Assembly (NCBI RefSeq): GCF_004343605.1
Contig: NZ_POSF01000013.1
Location: 62,001-126,000, forward strand
Length of the DNA stretch: 64,000 nt
Reading direction: 5' to 3'
From: Dehalobacter sp. 12DCB1
GTDB lineage: Bacteria; Bacillota; Desulfitobacteriia; Desulfitobacteriales; Syntrophobotulaceae
Every line of letters begins with the position of its first letter. Positions within the stretch are counted from its first letter, which is position 1. Under the pieces are notes generated by a model. It ran no database searches. It worked only from the letters and a program-made list of their open reading frames with translations, and was not told where the DNA came from. Positions 17,813 through 26,500 of the stretch are shown one piece after another. The position numbers and the translations under genes were made by a program.

Positions 17813-19015
17813 TTACATCTTCCGGATGATTTCCTCCGTATCCAAGGCAATCATGAGTTCTTCATTTGTCGGGATGACCATGACCTTGCATTTGGCTCCC
17901 GACTTGGAAATGTCCACTTCCTGTCCGCTGGCCGCTTCATTTTTCTCATCGTCAATACTGACGCCGATGCAGCCCAGCGTATCACAGATTGACCGGCGAA
18001 TTAAAGGAGAGTTTTCTCCCAGTCCTGCTGTAAATATGATCCCGTCGACACCGTCAAGAATTGCAGCATAGGCTCCAATGTATTTCTTAACGTCATGAAC
18101 AAAAACATCCAGGGCAAGTTGGGCACGGTAATTGCCTTCGTCAGCAGCTTTCTGCAAATCACGGAAATCACTGCTGACTCCCGAAAGGCCAAGTACGCCG
18201 CTTTTTTTGTTTAACAGCGCATTGACTGCGTCCCCGGAGATCCTTTCTTTTTTCATGATAAACGGAACAATAGCCGGATCAAGATCGCCCGACCGGGTGC
18301 CCATCATCAGCCCCTCCAACGGTGTAAACCCCATGGAATTTTCAACTGATTTTCCGTTTTTTATAGCCGTAAGCGAAGATCCGTTACCTAGATGGCAGCT
18401 GATCAGCTTTAACTTTTCCAGCGGTTTATCCATGACCACCGCAGCCCGCTGGCTGACATACTTATGGGAGGTTCCATGGAAACCATATCTGCGGATCTTG
18501 TACTTTTCATACAGTTCGTAAGGTATCCCGTAGATATAAGCTTCCGGAGGCATCGTTTGATGGAAAGCCGTATCAAACACGGCAACTTGTGGTGTCTCGG
18601 ACATCATCTGTTCGCAAGCGATAATTCCTGCCAGGTTGGCCGGATTATGAAGCGGTCCAAGTTCAAAACACTCTTCAATCGCCTGTTTGACCTCTTCATT
18701 CACAAGCACGGAGCCGGACACTTTTTCTCCGCCATGGAGTACTCTGTGCCCTATAGCATCAATTTCTTCCAATGACGCTAAAACACCAAAATTCGGATCG
18801 ATCACAGCCTGTAAAACCAGTTTGATCGCAGCTGTATGATCCGGCAAATCAGCAACAATGACCTCTTTTTCTCCACCTTTCGGACGATGCGTAAGCATCG
18901 CTCCGGGAAGCCCGATTCTTTCCACCAGGCCTTTTGCCATCGCACTCTTCGTTTCCATATCCATCATCTGATATTTGAGCGATGAGCTGCCGCAATTTAG
19001 CACGAGAATCTTCAC
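17813..19015 (-). CDS. ackA: Acetate kinase
   Basis: 400 residues, typical AckA. Motifs: LNCGSSSLKYQ, RVLHGGEKVSGS, FHGTSHKYVS, HLGNGSSLTAIKNG, IFTAGLGENSPLIR. It interconverts acetyl-phosphate and acetate with ATP formation. The start is GTG 19013-19015, with GGAG 8 nt upstream. pta is not adjacent. A possible promoter (TTGACA about 180 bp upstream) is weak at -10. It precedes the yceD operon on the same strand. Confidence 0.96.
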   Translation of the reverse strand: MKILVLNCGSSSLKYQMMDMETKSAMAKGLVERIGLPGAMLTHRPKGGEKEVIVADLPDHTAAIKLVLQAVIDPNFGVLASLEEIDAIGHRVLHGGEKVSGSVLVNEEVKQAIEECFELGPLHNPANLAGIIACEQMMSETPQVAVFDTAFHQTMPPEAYIYGIPYELYEKYKIRRYGFHGTSHKYVSQRAAVVMDKPLEKLKLISCHLGNGSSLTAIKNGKSVENSMGFTPLEGLMMGTRSGDLDPAIVPFIMKKERISGDAVNALLNKKSGVLGLSGVSSDFRDLQKAADEGNYRAQLALDVFVHDVKKYIGAYAAILDGVDGIIFTAGLGENSPLIRRSICDTLGCIGVSIDDEKNEAASGQEVDISKSGAKCKVMVIPTNEELMIALDTEEIIRKM

Positions 19016-19246
19016 AAATTACACTCCTTTACTCTCTTCCACCAATCAAGATACATTGCCTATATAATATTGTATTTTTTTCTCTTTCTTATCTTTGTAT
19101 ACTCCGGTTATATAAATCACATATAGGAATACCCTAAATATGAGTGAAATAAAGTAAACAGTATATGAACTGATTATAAAGAGTCTATCATATCTTTGTG
19201 CCCTGTCAACCCCATTTTGGTGTTCCGTTCCTAAATACGCTAAAGG

Positions 19247-20425
19247 ATGGTGACGGCTACCTTGCCATTCCTGAGAATCCTGGTCTTTTTAATCCTTGCC
19301 GTCTGTATGTTCATTTATCCTCAGGAAGTATTGAGTTCTGCCTCCAAAGGCTTAATGCTTTGGGCAAATTATATCTTGCCGGCCTTATTCCCATTCTTTA
19401 TTGTCTCTGAACTTCTTCTGCAACTTGGCCTGGTCAACTTTTTAGGAGTTTTGCTCGAACCACTAATGCGTCCTGTTTTCCGTCTGCCGGGCAAAGCCTC
19501 TTTTGTTTTGGCCATGACACACACTTCGGGGATTCCGATCGGAGCGATATTGACATGCAAACTCAGGAAAAACGGAGAGATTACACGGATCGAAGGAGAA
19601 AGACTTCTTGCCTTTACCAGCAATCCCAGTCCAGGCTTTATGTTCGGGGCAGTGGCGTCGGGGATGCTTGGAAACCCTGCCCTGGGTATTATTATTGCAG
19701 GATCTGTATATCTCGCCAACCTGCTGGTCGGTTTAATTTTTCGTAATTATGGTGTTTCATCCGAAAAGGCTATTCCAAGAACGTATTTTTCCTGGAGAAA
19801 GGCTTTGCGTGAATTAAAAAACCTCCAACAAAACAACAAAACCATTGGCGCATTATTGGCTGATGCAGTCAGGGAAAGTACGTCAACGATTATCCTGGTT
19901 GGAGGATATATCATTTTTTTCTCTGTAATAACCCATCTTCTAACAGTAACGCATCTAAGCTCCGTTCTAGCCGACACATTCCATTTCCTCTCGGCCGGAT
20001 CCATTTCTGTTATGGAAGCCAATGCCATCATCCAGGGATTCCTGGAAACCACCTTGGGATGTAATGCAGCCGTCCAGGCCTTTTCATCCCTGAACAGCAA
20101 GATTGGGGTCCTGGCCTTGCTGCTTGGATGGGGGGGGATTTCTGTTTTTGCACAAGTATCCAGCTTTACAGTGTCAACAGATCTTCGGCTTCTTCCATTT
20201 GTAGCCGGTAGAACCATCCATTCCTTTTTGGCGCTTTTGATCAGTCAGCTGCTGCTAAAACTCAGCGATATTCCAACCTCCAGCCTCCCTGCACAGCTAA
20301 CTGGAGGGGATGCTTCCTGGCTGTTGTCCTTAAGATGGAGCAGCTTGTATTTTGGCCTATGTATTTTGACTCTGCTTTCCATTGTCTTCATCATTAGAAT
20401 ATGGGAAAAAGTGCACCATCATTAA
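19247..20425 (+). CDS. ylbJ: Sporulation integral membrane protein YlbJ
   Basis: About 392 residues with eight or so hydrophobic helices and the nucleoside-recognition/Gate-like signature MTHTSGIPIGAIL and NPSPGFMFGAVASGMLGNPALG. YlbJ is a sigma-E sporulation membrane protein in Bacillus. Its neighbourhood (rsmD/ackA/yceD) matches that genome. The start is uncertain: the ATG at 19247 is too close to AAAGG, and a TTG at residue 6 has GGTGA 8 nt upstream. It is convergent with the coiled-coil gene, with only 11 bp between stops. Confidence 0.85.
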   Translation: MVTATLPFLRILVFLILAVCMFIYPQEVLSSASKGLMLWANYILPALFPFFIVSELLLQLGLVNFLGVLLEPLMRPVFRLPGKASFVLAMTHTSGIPIGAILTCKLRKNGEITRIEGERLLAFTSNPSPGFMFGAVASGMLGNPALGIIIAGSVYLANLLVGLIFRNYGVSSEKAIPRTYFSWRKALRELKNLQQNNKTIGALLADAVRESTSTIILVGGYIIFFSVITHLLTVTHLSSVLADTFHFLSAGSISVMEANAIIQGFLETTLGCNAAVQAFSSLNSKIGVLALLLGWGGISVFAQVSSFTVSTDLRLLPFVAGRTIHSFLALLISQLLLKLSDIPTSSLPAQLTGGDASWLLSLRWSSLYFGLCILTLLSIVFIIRIWEKVHHH

Positions 20426-20436
20426 AGATAACTTGT

Positions 20437-20925
20437 TTATTCCTGCTCCATGGTCTGGACCCGTTCATCCCAGCGAGCCATGGCATTTAATTCTTCCCGG
20501 CTGGCTTTGATAGATTGAAAAGCCTCTCCCATTTTTGATTCAATATCCCGAAGCAGATCATCGGAATATTTCAAAGCGCCTAATTTTACTTCTCGAGAAT
20601 ACTGCTGCGCCTTTAAGACAATTTCCTCGGCATAGGCCCGGGCTTGAGCAACAATTTCATTTTCCTGAAGCAACTGGTCAGCCTGTTTTTGCGCCCGGTC
20701 TACGATTCTCTGCCCATCGCTGCGGGCTTCTTCCATATAGCGGTCTCTTTCAGCCAAAACATAATTCGCCTGTTTGATTTCCTCAGGCAGAACGGAACGT
20801 ATTCCATCCAATATTTCTAATACTGTTTCTTCATCAACCATAATCTTGCCGGTTAAAGGCACCTTGGTTCCATGGTCAAGTACTTCTTCCAACTGTTCAA
20901 TGAGATCAATCAAATGATTTTCCAA
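20437..20925 (-). CDS. Coiled-coil protein of unknown function
   Basis: 162 mostly helical, charged residues with heptad-like stretches (about 55-150: ERDRYMEEARSDGQRIVDRA). No membrane segment, signal peptide or nucleotide-binding motif is visible, although such proteins are often labelled ATPase or DivIVA-like. TTG start with GGAGGG overlapping the rsmD stop 9 nt upstream, so probably coupled to rsmD. It occupies the place where coaD is usually found in this cluster, but it has no CoaD motifs. Confidence 0.7.
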   Translation of the reverse strand: MENHLIDLIEQLEEVLDHGTKVPLTGKIMVDEETVLEILDGIRSVLPEEIKQANYVLAERDRYMEEARSDGQRIVDRAQKQADQLLQENEIVAQARAYAEEIVLKAQQYSREVKLGALKYSDDLLRDIESKMGEAFQSIKASREELNAMARWDERVQTMEQE

Positions 20926-20930
20926 AGGAA

Positions 20931-21494
20931 TTATCCCTCCTCATGCTCTTCTTTATTCTGAATAAACCATAACCTGGTATCTCCATATTCTCTTGTTAAC
21001 CTTATTTCCAGAGGGTCTATTGCATCATCAATGGTTTCTTCTGTAGAAGTTTCAATGATAATAACCCCACCGGGATTTAAGATAGGGTGCGTCTGCAAAT
21101 AGGCAAGCGCCATGTCGGCCAGTCCCCGCCGATAAGGCGGATCAAGAAAAATTAAGTCAAAGCTTTCCTGAGCTGCCTGTTTAAAAAAATTCATTGCATC
21201 CATCCGTAGTATGCTGGTCCTTGGAAACGCTCCGAGAATCTCGGCATTCTTTCTGATTGTCTCCAGCGCTGAAGTGTCTTTCTCAACCAGAACAGCATGA
21301 CGGGCCCCCCTAGACAAAGCTTCAAAAGAAAGGTTTCCAGTTCCCGCAAAAAGATCCAGGACTCTGGCACTCATTACCTTGCCGGCAAGAATATTGAAAA
21401 TCGCCCCTTTGACTTTAGCGGAAGTGGGACGGGTATCCATGCCTTTTACAGTTTTTAAATTTCGTCCTTTCCATTGTCCTGAAATAATTCGCAC
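20931..21494 (-). CDS. rsmD: 16S rRNA (guanine966-N2)-methyltransferase RsmD
   Basis: 187 residues. Begins MRIISGQWKGRNLKTVKG; SAM motif VLDLFAGTGNLSFEALSRGA; catalytic DPPY motif in DLIFLDPPYRRG. It methylates G966 of 16S rRNA. GTG start. A TATAAT box (minus strand, 21538-21543) lies about 45 bp upstream, with no good -35. It is separated from recG by gpr and the SASP-like gene. Confidence 0.94.
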   Translation of the reverse strand: MRIISGQWKGRNLKTVKGMDTRPTSAKVKGAIFNILAGKVMSARVLDLFAGTGNLSFEALSRGARHAVLVEKDTSALETIRKNAEILGAFPRTSILRMDAMNFFKQAAQESFDLIFLDPPYRRGLADMALAYLQTHPILNPGGVIIIETSTEETIDDAIDPLEIRLTREYGDTRLWFIQNKEEHEEG

Positions 21495-21743
21495 GATGTT
21501 TAATCCTCTGGATATGATGTCTTTACTTTATCCTTTTATTATACAATGATCTAACCTGATTTAAATATTTTCTTACAGGATACTTCCATTTTTTTAGTAT
21601 ATCATATCTGATTCCAAACGAAAAACATATTATTCCGTTCCAGAACCTAATGAATCTCCAACTTGAATCTCCAACCAATATTCTATCTGATAATCAATTT
21701 AAATTTTCCACTTTATCTTTCAACCATTAATCTTTCATGATTT

Positions 21744-21773
21744 GAATATCTGTGTTAAAAATCCAACATACTA
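21744..21773 (+). promoter_or_regulatory. Sigma-G (forespore) promoter of gpr
   Basis: GAATA (21744-21748), 18-bp spacer, CATACTA (21767-21773). This matches the known sigma-G consensus GHATR-N18-CATWHTA at every defined position. It lies about 30 bp upstream of the gpr ATG, agreeing with forespore expression of gpr in Bacillus. Confidence 0.85.
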
Positions 21774-21803
21774 AAACAGATTTAAAAAGGAGCTGCTGCC
21801 GAA

Positions 21804-22799
21804 ATGAAATTATCGAACAAATCAAGCTTTCTAAAAAAAATGAATATTTATCTCGACCTTGCAGTGGAAGCCCATGACTTGCTGCGGGGAGAAAGTGGCC
21901 AGGAGATAGCAGGCGTCATCATGAAGAAAGAGGAATTTCAAGAGGCAACTGTCACTGCAATCGAAATCACAAATGCCAAAGGCGAAAAAGAATTGGGCAG
22001 GCCTAAAGGAAATTATATTACAATTGATGCTCCGGATATCAAAGAAAACAATTACCAGCAGCACAATAAAATCGTTGCAATATTAGCAAGGCATCTCGCC
22101 GGATTGTTTAACTTTAAGGAAGATACCAGTTTTCTGATTGTTGGTCTTGGCAACTGGCAGGCGACTCCAGACGCACTTGGGCCCAAAGTTGTCGAGAAGA
22201 TCATGGTCACCCGTCACCTTTTTCATTATACCCCCGAAGAAATGGAGGGGAAAATGCGCCAAGTGTCAGCGATATCACCTGGTGTGCTTGGATTGACCGG
22301 AATTGAAACGGCGGAGGTAATCCGCGGACTGGTTGAACACGTCCGTCCGGATTACGTGATCGCGATCGATGCCCTGGCCGCAGGTGCACTGGATAGAATC
22401 GGCACAACCATTCAATTAGCGGATACTGGGATCAATCCTGGTTCCGGAATTGGTAATCAACGTAAAGGGCTTAATGAAGAAACCCTTGGCTGCAAAGTCA
22501 TTGCTATCGGCGTTCCGACTGTTGTCAATGCTGCAATCATCGCGCATAAGACCATCGAAGAGCTTTTTGAACAAATGGAAGCTGAACCTTCCCTAGCCGA
22601 AATCTATCAACAGGAAAATGAACAGGTCTTGATGAATGTCATGCAAAAAGCCTTATCACCTTACGAGGACAGTCTGATGGTGACACCCAAGGAGGTCGAT
22701 GAGTTAATTGAAAGAAGCGCCAAAATTATTGCTGCAGCGATCAACCAGAGCATTCATCCCGGAATTGACAGCCATAATTTTGAGACCTACCTCCATTAA
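21804..22799 (+). CDS. gpr: Spore germination protease GPR
   Basis: 331 residues, slightly shorter than Bacillus GPR. Family blocks: MNIYLDLAVEAHDLL, LIVGLGNWQATPDALGPKVV, VSAISPGVLGLTGIETAEVIRGLVE, AIDALAAGALDRIGTTIQLADTGINPGSGIGN. It is an aspartate-type (A25) protease, stored inactive in the spore, that degrades small acid-soluble proteins during germination. It has a sigma-G promoter. On the other side of a shared terminator lies a SASP-like mini-gene with the same type of promoter. Confidence 0.95.
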   Translation: MKLSNKSSFLKKMNIYLDLAVEAHDLLRGESGQEIAGVIMKKEEFQEATVTAIEITNAKGEKELGRPKGNYITIDAPDIKENNYQQHNKIVAILARHLAGLFNFKEDTSFLIVGLGNWQATPDALGPKVVEKIMVTRHLFHYTPEEMEGKMRQVSAISPGVLGLTGIETAEVIRGLVEHVRPDYVIAIDALAAGALDRIGTTIQLADTGINPGSGIGNQRKGLNEETLGCKVIAIGVPTVVNAAIIAHKTIEELFEQMEAEPSLAEIYQQENEQVLMNVMQKALSPYEDSLMVTPKEVDELIERSAKIIAAAINQSIHPGIDSHNFETYLH

Positions 22800-22877
22800 A
22801 CAATCTACTTTTTAAATCGACCCGAATAACGATAGTGATCATAAGAGGAAGATTATTCCTCTACCGTTAACAAAAAG

Positions 22878-22933
22878 CCTTTTGTTGCAGTATTGATATC
22901 ATCAATCTGAATGCTTCAACAAAAGGTTTTTTT
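22878..22933. terminator. Bidirectional terminator between gpr and SASP-like gene
   Basis: A perfect 10-bp stem CCTTTTGTTG (22878-22887) / CAACAAAAGG (22917-22926) is followed by seven Ts on the plus strand and preceded by an A-run on the left, so it can end gpr transcripts and minus-strand transcripts from the SASP-like gene and recG. The loop holds TTGATATCATCAA. Confidence 0.8.
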
Positions 22934-22981
22934 ATTCCATATCTCGTTATTTTTTATTCGTCATTCTTTATTCTTTATTCG

Positions 22982-23101
22982 TTATGTCTTCTTTGTTTTT
23001 ACTTTTGATCTTTGTTTTTTTTGAGGAAGACCCATCTCTTGAGCAATTTCATATTTAAGGTTTTCCAGTTCACTTGCCGTATCATTTTTTACATCTGTCA
23101 T
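22982..23101 (-). CDS. Very short alpha/beta-type SASP-like protein
   Basis: A 39-codon gene on the minus strand (ATG 23099-23101, AAGGGGGC 8 nt upstream, TAA 22982-22984). The translation carries ELENLKYEIAQEMGL at residues 11-25, the N-terminal SASP motif containing the E-I-A germination-protease cleavage site, then a lysine-rich tail (KKQRSKVKTKKT). The second, DNA-binding half of normal 60-70 residue SASPs is absent and I find no frameshifted remnant. The matching sigma-G promoter and the nearby gpr support a genuine spore gene. It could instead be a decayed SASP still being transcribed. Confidence 0.7.
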   Translation of the reverse strand: MTDVKNDTASELENLKYEIAQEMGLPQKKQRSKVKTKKT

Positions 23102-23161
23102 ATTCTCTGCCCCCTTGAAAGTTTTGCATCAATCCGTGACTGGAATGCTGCCGACAAGGAA

Positions 23162-23191
23162 TAGTATGAGCCTGTGCAAAAAAAATCATAC
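23162..23191 (-). promoter_or_regulatory. Sigma-G promoter of the SASP-like gene
   Basis: Minus strand GTATG (23187-23191), 18 bp, CATACTA (23162-23168): a full match to GHATR-N18-CATWHTA, with the same -10 heptamer as gpr. The predicted leader to the ATG is about 55 nt. Confidence 0.82.
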
Positions 23192-23230
23192 ATACTGTGA
23201 CTTGTTCATCGTATAAAATTACTCCCAGCA

Positions 23231-25612
23231 CTAATTCACTCCGATTTTTTCTTTGGGATAAAGACGATTGACCTCCTGATAGACTTTTTGGTATTTTTGA
23301 GGATCTTTCAGAACCTTCTGAAGCAGTTGATAGGCTTTTTCAACCAGTCTTCCGTCAGTTCCCAGATCTGTAAGCTTTAACTCTGGCACGCCATGCTGAC
23401 GAAGCCCGAGCAGCTCTCCTGGGCCCCGGATCTTCAGATCCTCCTCGGCAATCCGGAAACCGTCCTCTGTCTCACAAAGAATATTCAGCCGGGTACTGTC
23501 CCGGGTATTGCTAATCAGGAGACAATACGACTGTTCTTGTCCGCGTCCGACTCTTCCGCGGAGCTGGTGCAGCTGGGCAAGCCCAAATCTTTCAGCACCC
23601 TCAACCACCATCACAGATGCATTCGGTACATTGACTCCGACTTCGACGACAGTTGTCGTAACCAGAATATCAATCTCCCCGCGCCGGAAGCACTGCATGA
23701 TCTCCTCTTTTTCCTGTCCTTTCATTCTTCCGTGCAGAAGCGCAACGTTACTTCCTTCAAAAGTCTGACTCAATTCATCAGCCTTTTGGGTTGCTGAAAC
23801 AAAATCCGATTTTTCTGTTTCTTCGACAAGTGGACAAACCACATAAATCTGTCGACCCGCAGCGACATGCTGCTTCAGAAATTTTTCCATGCTGGAGCGG
23901 CTGCGGTCTGAAATTTTCCTGGTGATGACCGGCTTCCTGCCAATAGGCAGCTCGTCCAGCACCGAAAGCTGAAGATCGCCATATAAAGTCAGCGCAAGCG
24001 TCCTCGGGATCGGGGTAGCGGTCATAACCAAAACATGCGGGTTCCCTCCCTTGTCCTGTAATAGGGTCCGCTGTCTGACACCAAACCTGTGCTGTTCATC
24101 GGTAATGGCAAGACCGAGGGCGTTGAACCGGACGGATTCCTGAATGAGGGTCTGGGTTCCGACGACAACCTGGGCTTTTCCGCTCAAAATCTGTCCTAAG
24201 ATTTGTTCCCTTTCAGGCTTACTTTGGTTTCCGACAAGGAATATCACTTTTACTCCTAAAGGTTCAAAAGCAACTTGCAGCGATTCATAGTGCTGTTGGG
24301 CAAGCACTTCAGTTGGCGCCATCATAGCGGCTTGATAACCCGAGCCCACAGCCTGCAGCAGGGCAGCCATCGCCACCACGGTTTTACCGGATCCAACATC
24401 GCCCTGAAGCAAACGGGTCATCGGCTTTTCTATGCTCCCCATATCCCGGAATATTTCCCGAATGACTCTTTGTTGGGCACCGGTCAGCCGGAAAGGAAGC
24501 CCGGAAACAAATTTTCGGACCAAAGCTCCGCCCTGGTTTAAAACCAGACCTTCTTTCTGAGGCCCGGGTGAACGAAGCCTAGACAGGGCCAGCTGAAGCA
24601 GAAGGATTTCCTCAACGACCAGTCTTTCACGTGCCTTTTTCAGTGTTTCTGCGGAGCGTGGAAAATGGATTTCTTTAATGGCTTGCCGCCGTTCCAGCAA
24701 ATCATTCTCCTCATACGGAAGGAATTCGTCAAAGATTCGGTCAGCCTGTGGCAAAATAACCTGGATAATCTCCCGGATAGTTTTCGAATTGAGACGGGCT
24801 GTTTCTGAATATACAGGAACCATTTTTTGATCAGGACCCTCGTAAAGTCCTTTCCTGATTTCGGACACAAGTAATTCTGGGATCCTGGTGCGCCATTGTG
24901 CTTTTCCTGTCACAGTGACCTTTGTTCCGTCCGGATATTGTTTTGGTATATGCATTTGATTAAACCAGACGGCATGAATGCTTCTGCCGTCCTGTTCAAT
25001 ATTTAATTTGACGACCTTGACTCTGCCTTTGGTAACCTGGCTTCCAGTTACAATCCCATCAATCGTAACATACTCGCCATCCTGAATATCCTGAATCTGC
25101 CGTTTCAAGCGGATTTCATATTTGCGCGGATAATACCGCAGAAGATCCTCAGGGGTGAAAACCCCCATATTTTCTAACTGTTTGGCTCTTTGCGGTCCGA
25201 CACCTTTGATATACTGCAGATTTTGGGGTTGACTGATGCTCGCTGTCTGAACTTTTAGGTTGGATAAGACCTTCTCTGTGGTACGAAAGGACCCTGATGT
25301 TTCTTTGGATGTTATTCCGTAGATTCCTCCAGAAGCTAGTCCAGGAGCATTTGAAGATGTTGTTTTATCCAGTAGTTCCTGGAGTTCACGCAATAAAGCC
25401 CGTCTTTTATACGGGCTAACTTCATGATACTCTTCTGCGATTCGCTGCATTGAGGCGAGGCTTTCCGCGGAAAAAAAACCGCCCAGTCCAGCAAGCGAAT
25501 CCAGTAAAAAACTGCTAAAGCCGCCAACTGCACCTGTATCAATAAATCCCTGTTTTTCCTCGGCTTTCATCGCCCTATTTACACTGTTTCGCCAATGATC
25601 TGATTGCAGCAC
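23231..25612 (-). CDS. recG: ATP-dependent DNA helicase RecG with N-terminal extension
   Basis: About 793 residues from GTG 25610-25612 (AAGGTGA overlaps the sdaAA stop); the open frame runs further upstream through sdaAA but is unlikely to be translated. Helicase motifs: LLQGDVGSGKTVVAM (I), ITDEQHRFGVRQR (II, DEQH), VMTATPIPRTLAL, GRVGRGQEQSYC. A wedge domain precedes these (YIKGVGPQRAKQLENMGV). It remodels stalled replication forks. Typical RecG has about 680-700 residues; the extra 100 or so here is an N-terminal helical, low-complexity region. It follows sdaAB-sdaAA as in Bacillus. Confidence 0.94.
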   Translation of the reverse strand: MLQSDHWRNSVNRAMKAEEKQGFIDTGAVGGFSSFLLDSLAGLGGFFSAESLASMQRIAEEYHEVSPYKRRALLRELQELLDKTTSSNAPGLASGGIYGITSKETSGSFRTTEKVLSNLKVQTASISQPQNLQYIKGVGPQRAKQLENMGVFTPEDLLRYYPRKYEIRLKRQIQDIQDGEYVTIDGIVTGSQVTKGRVKVVKLNIEQDGRSIHAVWFNQMHIPKQYPDGTKVTVTGKAQWRTRIPELLVSEIRKGLYEGPDQKMVPVYSETARLNSKTIREIIQVILPQADRIFDEFLPYEENDLLERRQAIKEIHFPRSAETLKKARERLVVEEILLLQLALSRLRSPGPQKEGLVLNQGGALVRKFVSGLPFRLTGAQQRVIREIFRDMGSIEKPMTRLLQGDVGSGKTVVAMAALLQAVGSGYQAAMMAPTEVLAQQHYESLQVAFEPLGVKVIFLVGNQSKPEREQILGQILSGKAQVVVGTQTLIQESVRFNALGLAITDEQHRFGVRQRTLLQDKGGNPHVLVMTATPIPRTLALTLYGDLQLSVLDELPIGRKPVITRKISDRSRSSMEKFLKQHVAAGRQIYVVCPLVEETEKSDFVSATQKADELSQTFEGSNVALLHGRMKGQEKEEIMQCFRRGEIDILVTTTVVEVGVNVPNASVMVVEGAERFGLAQLHQLRGRVGRGQEQSYCLLISNTRDSTRLNILCETEDGFRIAEEDLKIRGPGELLGLRQHGVPELKLTDLGTDGRLVEKAYQLLQKVLKDPQKYQKVYQEVNRLYPKEKIGVN

Positions 25613-25616
25613 ATTC

Positions 25617-26483
25617 TCACCTTGCCAAATGATCTTTATATTTTTGAGCCGCAGGGGTGACGGCGAGTCCCCCCCGGGACGTTTCCTTGAGGCTGCAGGA
25701 CATTTCCCTGCCGATTGAAGCCATTGCATCAATGACCTCATCCAACGGAATCGCACTTTTGATTCCAGCCAAAGCCATTTCGGCTGCAGTCAATGCGATA
25801 ACTGCCGCCATGGCATTCCTTTTTACACAGGGCACCTCAACCAGCCCGGCTACAGGGTCACAGGCCAAACCAAGAAAACTTTTCAAAGCCAAGGCTGCTG
25901 CTTGCGCTGTTTGACCGGGCGATCCGCCACACAATTCCACTGCAGCAGCCGCAGCCATGGCGGCCGCTGAACCTATCTCTGCCTGACACCCGCCTTCTGC
26001 ACCTGAAACACTGGCTCTTTCCGCAATGACCATCCCAAGGCCGGCAGATGTAAAAAGAGTCTGAACGGAATCTTCTTCCGTAACATCCAACATTTCTTGA
26101 ACTGTTAGCAATACCGCGGGCAACACACCGCACGACCCTGCTGTCGGTGCTGCCACGATCCTACCCATGCCGGCATTGACCTCAGCTACGGCCATTGCCC
26201 TGGCTGCTGCCTTGTTTACCGGATCTCCCAGAATCGACTTGCCACTTTCTCTATATTTCTCCAAAAAAGCAGCTTCTCCTCCTACAAGTCCTGACAAAGA
26301 TTTCCACTTACCAGTCATTCCGCTTTCAACTGATTCTCGCATCACGGCATAATGATTCTTCATCTTTTTAAACAGCTGTTCAGCCGGTATACCTGTCCTC
26401 AGACATTCCTCCTGAAGAACTATATCACTGATTTTTTTATTGAACTTTTCAGTTTTTTCCACTAATTCACTATAAGAACGCAT
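25617..26483 (-). CDS. sdaAA: L-serine dehydratase, iron-sulfur type, alpha subunit
   Basis: 288 residues. Cysteines for the [4Fe-4S] cluster appear in GGCQAEIG and CDPVAGLVEVPCVKRNAMA; also APTAGSCGVLPAVL. Converts serine to pyruvate and ammonia. ATG start with GGAGG. It lies 17 bp downstream of sdaAB; its stop overlaps the recG ribosome-binding site, giving a three-gene operon. Confidence 0.95.
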   Translation of the reverse strand: MRSYSELVEKTEKFNKKISDIVLQEECLRTGIPAEQLFKKMKNHYAVMRESVESGMTGKWKSLSGLVGGEAAFLEKYRESGKSILGDPVNKAAARAMAVAEVNAGMGRIVAAPTAGSCGVLPAVLLTVQEMLDVTEEDSVQTLFTSAGLGMVIAERASVSGAEGGCQAEIGSAAAMAAAAAVELCGGSPGQTAQAAALALKSFLGLACDPVAGLVEVPCVKRNAMAAVIALTAAEMALAGIKSAIPLDEVIDAMASIGREMSCSLKETSRGGLAVTPAAQKYKDHLAR

Positions 26484-26500
26484 CTGTCAACCTCCCGCCG

